Shown here piece after piece: positions 61,897 to 64,000 of a stretch of 64,000 bases of DNA. Numbering within the stretch: position 1 is the first letter of the stretch; every line of letters begins with the position of its first letter. Both the position numbers and the translations under genes were made by a program. This DNA is from Mesorhizobium sp. LMG 17147 (GTDB taxonomy: Bacteria; Pseudomonadota; Alphaproteobacteria; Rhizobiales; Rhizobiaceae). The notes under the pieces were generated by a model. The model searched no databases. It worked only from the letters and a program-made list of their open reading frames with translations, and was not told the origin of the DNA. The DNA lies in NCBI RefSeq assembly GCF_024297145.1, contig NZ_JANCTC010000012.1, positions 62,001 through 126,000 of the forward strand. Direction: 5' to 3'.

Positions 61897-63043
61897 GATG
61901 CAGCAGTTCCTCAACAATCCGGTTACTGGCCCGGCCATCGCCATATGGGTTGTGTCGTTCCGCCATGCCGCGATAGGCAGCCTGATCGTCGAGCAGGCGA
62001 TTGGCGTTGAACAGGATTTTCTCGACATCGGTGCCGACAAGACGGGCGGTGCCGGCCACGATCCCCTCGGGTCGCTCGGTATTTTCGCGCATTACCAGCA
62101 CCGGCTTGCCGAGTGAAGGCGCTTCTTCCTGCACGCCACCGCTATCGGTAAGCACCAGATAGCTCTGCTTCTGCAGGTACAGGAACGGCAGATAGTCCTG
62201 CGGCTCGATCAGGTGGATGTTCGGCACGCCTTCCAGGTCTGCGTTGACCACTGAGCGCACATTGGGGTTTGGATGGACAGGGTAGACGATCTGCACGTCT
62301 CCGCGCGCCGCCAATCCCTTCAACGCCGTACAGATGCGCTGGATGCCGCCGTCGAAATTCTCGCGGCGATGGCCGGTGACGAGGATCATCTTCTTGGAAG
62401 GGTCGAGGAAAGGGAAGCGGGCAGCGAGCTTCGCGTTCATCAGCCTGTCGGCATCGATCGCGCTTGAAAAATGCAACAGTGTGTCGATCACCGTGTTACC
62501 GGTCACGAAGATGGTGCTTTCGGCTTTTCCTTCGGCGATGAGGTTGTCGCGCGCCTGAACGGTCGGCGCAAAATGCCAGGTGGCGATGTCGCCGGCAATC
62601 TTGCGGTTCAGTTCTTCAGGAAACGGCGAGTTGATGTTGTGGCTGCGCAATCCTGCTTCGACATGAGCGACCGGGATACGCTTGTAGAAAGCAGCCAGAG
62701 CCGCGGCCATCGCCGTGGTGGTGTCGCCCTGTACCATGACGATATCGGGCTTGGCCTTGTCCAGCACCTCGGCCATGCCCAGGAGCACGCGCGAGGTCAC
62801 GTCGAACAGCGACTGGCCGGGTTGCATGATGTTGAGATCGTGATGCACAGGCAGGCCGGTCAGCTCGACAACCTGGTCGACCATTTCGCGATGCTGGGCG
62901 GTTATGCATATTTCGGTGATGAAGCCTGGATGAGCAAGGGCGGCACGCGCCACTGGAAAGCATTTGAGTGCCTCCGGCCTCGTGCCGAACACGATCAGCA
63001 GTCTCTGCCTCGATGGCAGTTTTGGACGGGAAAGGACGTTCAT
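61889..63043 (-). CDS. wecB: UDP-N-acetylglucosamine 2-epimerase (non-hydrolysing)
   Basis: This 384-aa GT-B-like epimerase opens RLLIVFGTRPEALKCFPVARAAL. It has VMVQGDTTTAMAAALAAFY, VTGHRRENFDGGIQRI and DSGGVQEEAPSLGKPVLVMRENTERPEG, the UDP-binding and catalytic motifs. It converts UDP-GlcNAc to UDP-ManNAc. It starts the three-gene minus-strand operon wecB-wecC-wecG. Confidence 0.9.
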   Translation of the reverse strand: MNVLSRPKLPSRQRLLIVFGTRPEALKCFPVARAALAHPGFITEICITAQHREMVDQVVELTGLPVHHDLNIMQPGQSLFDVTSRVLLGMAEVLDKAKPDIVMVQGDTTTAMAAALAAFYKRIPVAHVEAGLRSHNINSPFPEELNRKIAGDIATWHFAPTVQARDNLIAEGKAESTIFVTGNTVIDTLLHFSSAIDADRLMNAKLAARFPFLDPSKKMILVTGHRRENFDGGIQRICTALKGLAARGDVQIVYPVHPNPNVRSVVNADLEGVPNIHLIEPQDYLPFLYLQKQSYLVLTDSGGVQEEAPSLGKPVLVMRENTERPEGIVAGTARLVGTDVEKILFNANRLLDDQAAYRGMAERHNPYGDGRASNRIVEELLHHG

Positions 63044-63245
63044 CGCTGATCCTGGTCGCCTGCAGCCTTCGGGACATGCCGACTATTGCCCGCACGAGTT
63101 ATAATAGCGTCGAGAAGCGCCTTCGTGATCTCAATTCTTAATATATGATTAACAACCAAGGCCGCGTTCTCCCGGGTTAACTCTTGTGAAAGGGTTGGGC
63201 TGACAAGTAGTCTATGGCAGTAGTCTTGAAAAAGAATATATTGGA

Positions 63246-64000
63246 TTGACTAATATTTTAATCATCGGCCACGCCGACGCATCCCGGCGCTGGGAAAATG
63301 AGCTTCTGGCGCGGTTGAGTGCGGCTGGACATGCGGTTTCGAGCAGCCGCGCGCCGACGCCTGAACCCAATGCGCGCACGATGGATAATGTGCTGGCGCT
63401 CGAGGGCCGGCGCTTCGGCCCCTCACTGGCAAGCCGTTCCCGGCCGTTGCCATCCGGCGACACCGGCCCAGTCGATCTTATAGTCGATCTCACCGCTAGC
63501 GCCGCACGACGGGGCACGCCTGTCCTGACGCTCGAATTTTGCGGCCACAGCAGCTTTGCCGCGGGCATGACCGAGATGCTGGCGAGCGGGCGGTTGCCCG
63601 AACTCACCGCGCGCCTCGACGGCGTTGCCGTCGCCAGGGCACGGCCGATGATCAGCGATCGGCTATGGCTCTCCCGGACCAGCAACGACCTGCTCGCCGG
63701 CGCCATCTCCGTGATTGCCCAATGTATCGCCGGCTTTTCCGCGGGCAAACTTGCGCCGATTATTGAGAGGCCGGCGCCGCCCCTGCAGAAGGGCGGATTT
63801 ATCAGGCACTATCTGCCCTTTTTCGGCAGGGGAATGGTCGACCGCGCGGTGCAAAAACTGCGACGTGGTCGGCGCCCCTTCTATTGGCAGGTTGCTTACC
63901 GGCTGATCGACGGTCCAGGCGTCGCCGAAACCGGTCGACTCGACGGTAAGCCGTTCACCGTGCTTGCCGATGACGGGCAGCGCTTCTACGCCGATCCGTT
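63246..64000 (+). CDS. Formyltransferase-like/glucosamine inositolphosphorylceramide-transferase-type protein, partial
   Basis: An uninterrupted frame runs from TTG 63246 to the window end (about 250 codons). The first half reads NILIIGHADASRRWENELLARLSAAGH and VDLIVDLTASAARRGTPVLTLEF, like the N-terminal lobe of a formyl- or glycosyltransferase. Its later portion, WQVAYRLIDGPGVAETGRL followed by GKPFTVLADDGQRFYADP, resembles the beta-propeller-like region of glucosamine inositolphosphorylceramide transferase-type proteins; this is from memory. There is no ATG or convincing ribosome-binding site in the available head. It is divergent from wecB over 202 bp. Confidence 0.55.
   Translation, partial: MTNILIIGHADASRRWENELLARLSAAGHAVSSSRAPTPEPNARTMDNVLALEGRRFGPSLASRSRPLPSGDTGPVDLIVDLTASAARRGTPVLTLEFCGHSSFAAGMTEMLASGRLPELTARLDGVAVARARPMISDRLWLSRTSNDLLAGAISVIAQCIAGFSAGKLAPIIERPAPPLQKGGFIRHYLPFFGRGMVDRAVQKLRRGRRPFYWQVAYRLIDGPGVAETGRLDGKPFTVLADDGQRFYADP

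Overview
This GC-rich, tightly packed 64 kb window reads as chromosome or megaplasmid from a rhizobial alphaproteobacterium, most probably Mesorhizobium or a close relative. That assignment is inferred from gene content: an ehu/eut/doe ectoine locus, an agp alpha-galactoside locus arranged as in Sinorhizobium meliloti, a second short FtsZ (FtsZ2), a BiuH/AtzF biuret pathway, and short palindromic intergenic repeats typical of rhizobia. No rRNA, tRNA, CRISPR array, transposase or integrase was recognised.

Region 1 (1-7.05 kb) is mixed. It holds a partial methyltransferase, a Tat-exported cupin-like protein and a short CDF transporter. A translationally coupled three-gene operon follows: type III polyketide synthase, methyltransferase and FAD oxidoreductase, the gene set of alkylresorcinol/alkylquinone pathways. 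Next are a CueR-type regulator with its own operator, coupled to a cytochrome c'-like gene, and a TauE/SafE permease. The permease is bracketed by a duplicated cytochrome 3' end.

Region 2 (7.05-16.3 kb) is a biuret-type nitrogen scavenging operon on the minus strand. It encodes a BMP-family ABC importer, the biuret hydrolase BiuH, a second related cysteine hydrolase (possibly triuret or another ureide), a cupin and allophanate hydrolase AtzF. A divergent GntR/FCD regulator controls it, and the shared promoter region carries two identical 12-bp sites in opposite orientation.

Region 3 (16.3-33.4 kb) is a complete ectoine/5-hydroxyectoine import and catabolic locus. The minus strand carries enuR-ehuABCD-eutABC-doeA-doeB. 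The plus strand carries doeX, a semialdehyde dehydrogenase and a diaminobutyrate-type transaminase, then a quinone-oxidoreductase gene broken by a one-base frameshift. A second class III aminotransferase and an L-2-hydroxyglutarate-oxidase-like gene flank it.

Region 4 (33.6-44.8 kb) contains ftsZ2 and the alpha-galactoside (melibiose/raffinose) operon agaL1-agpA-agpB-agpC-agpD-agaL2 with its divergent AraC activator agpT.

Region 5 (44.9-49.2 kb) has small stress/redox genes: a proline-rich peptide, a CBS-pair protein, a quinone-oxidoreductase-like enzyme, and an unusual cNMP-binding/thioredoxin-reductase-like fusion coupled to a UBP-type zinc-finger protein.

Region 6 (49.2-64 kb) is a surface-polysaccharide cluster: CelD-type acyltransferase, sterol-desaturase-family hydroxylase, heparinase-like lyase, GH5 glycosidase, asparagine synthase, GT4, flippase, and an overlapping wecB-wecC-wecG trio that would make and transfer ManNAcA. 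The last gene, cut by the window end, looks like a formyltransferase/inositolphosphorylceramide-glycosyltransferase-type protein.
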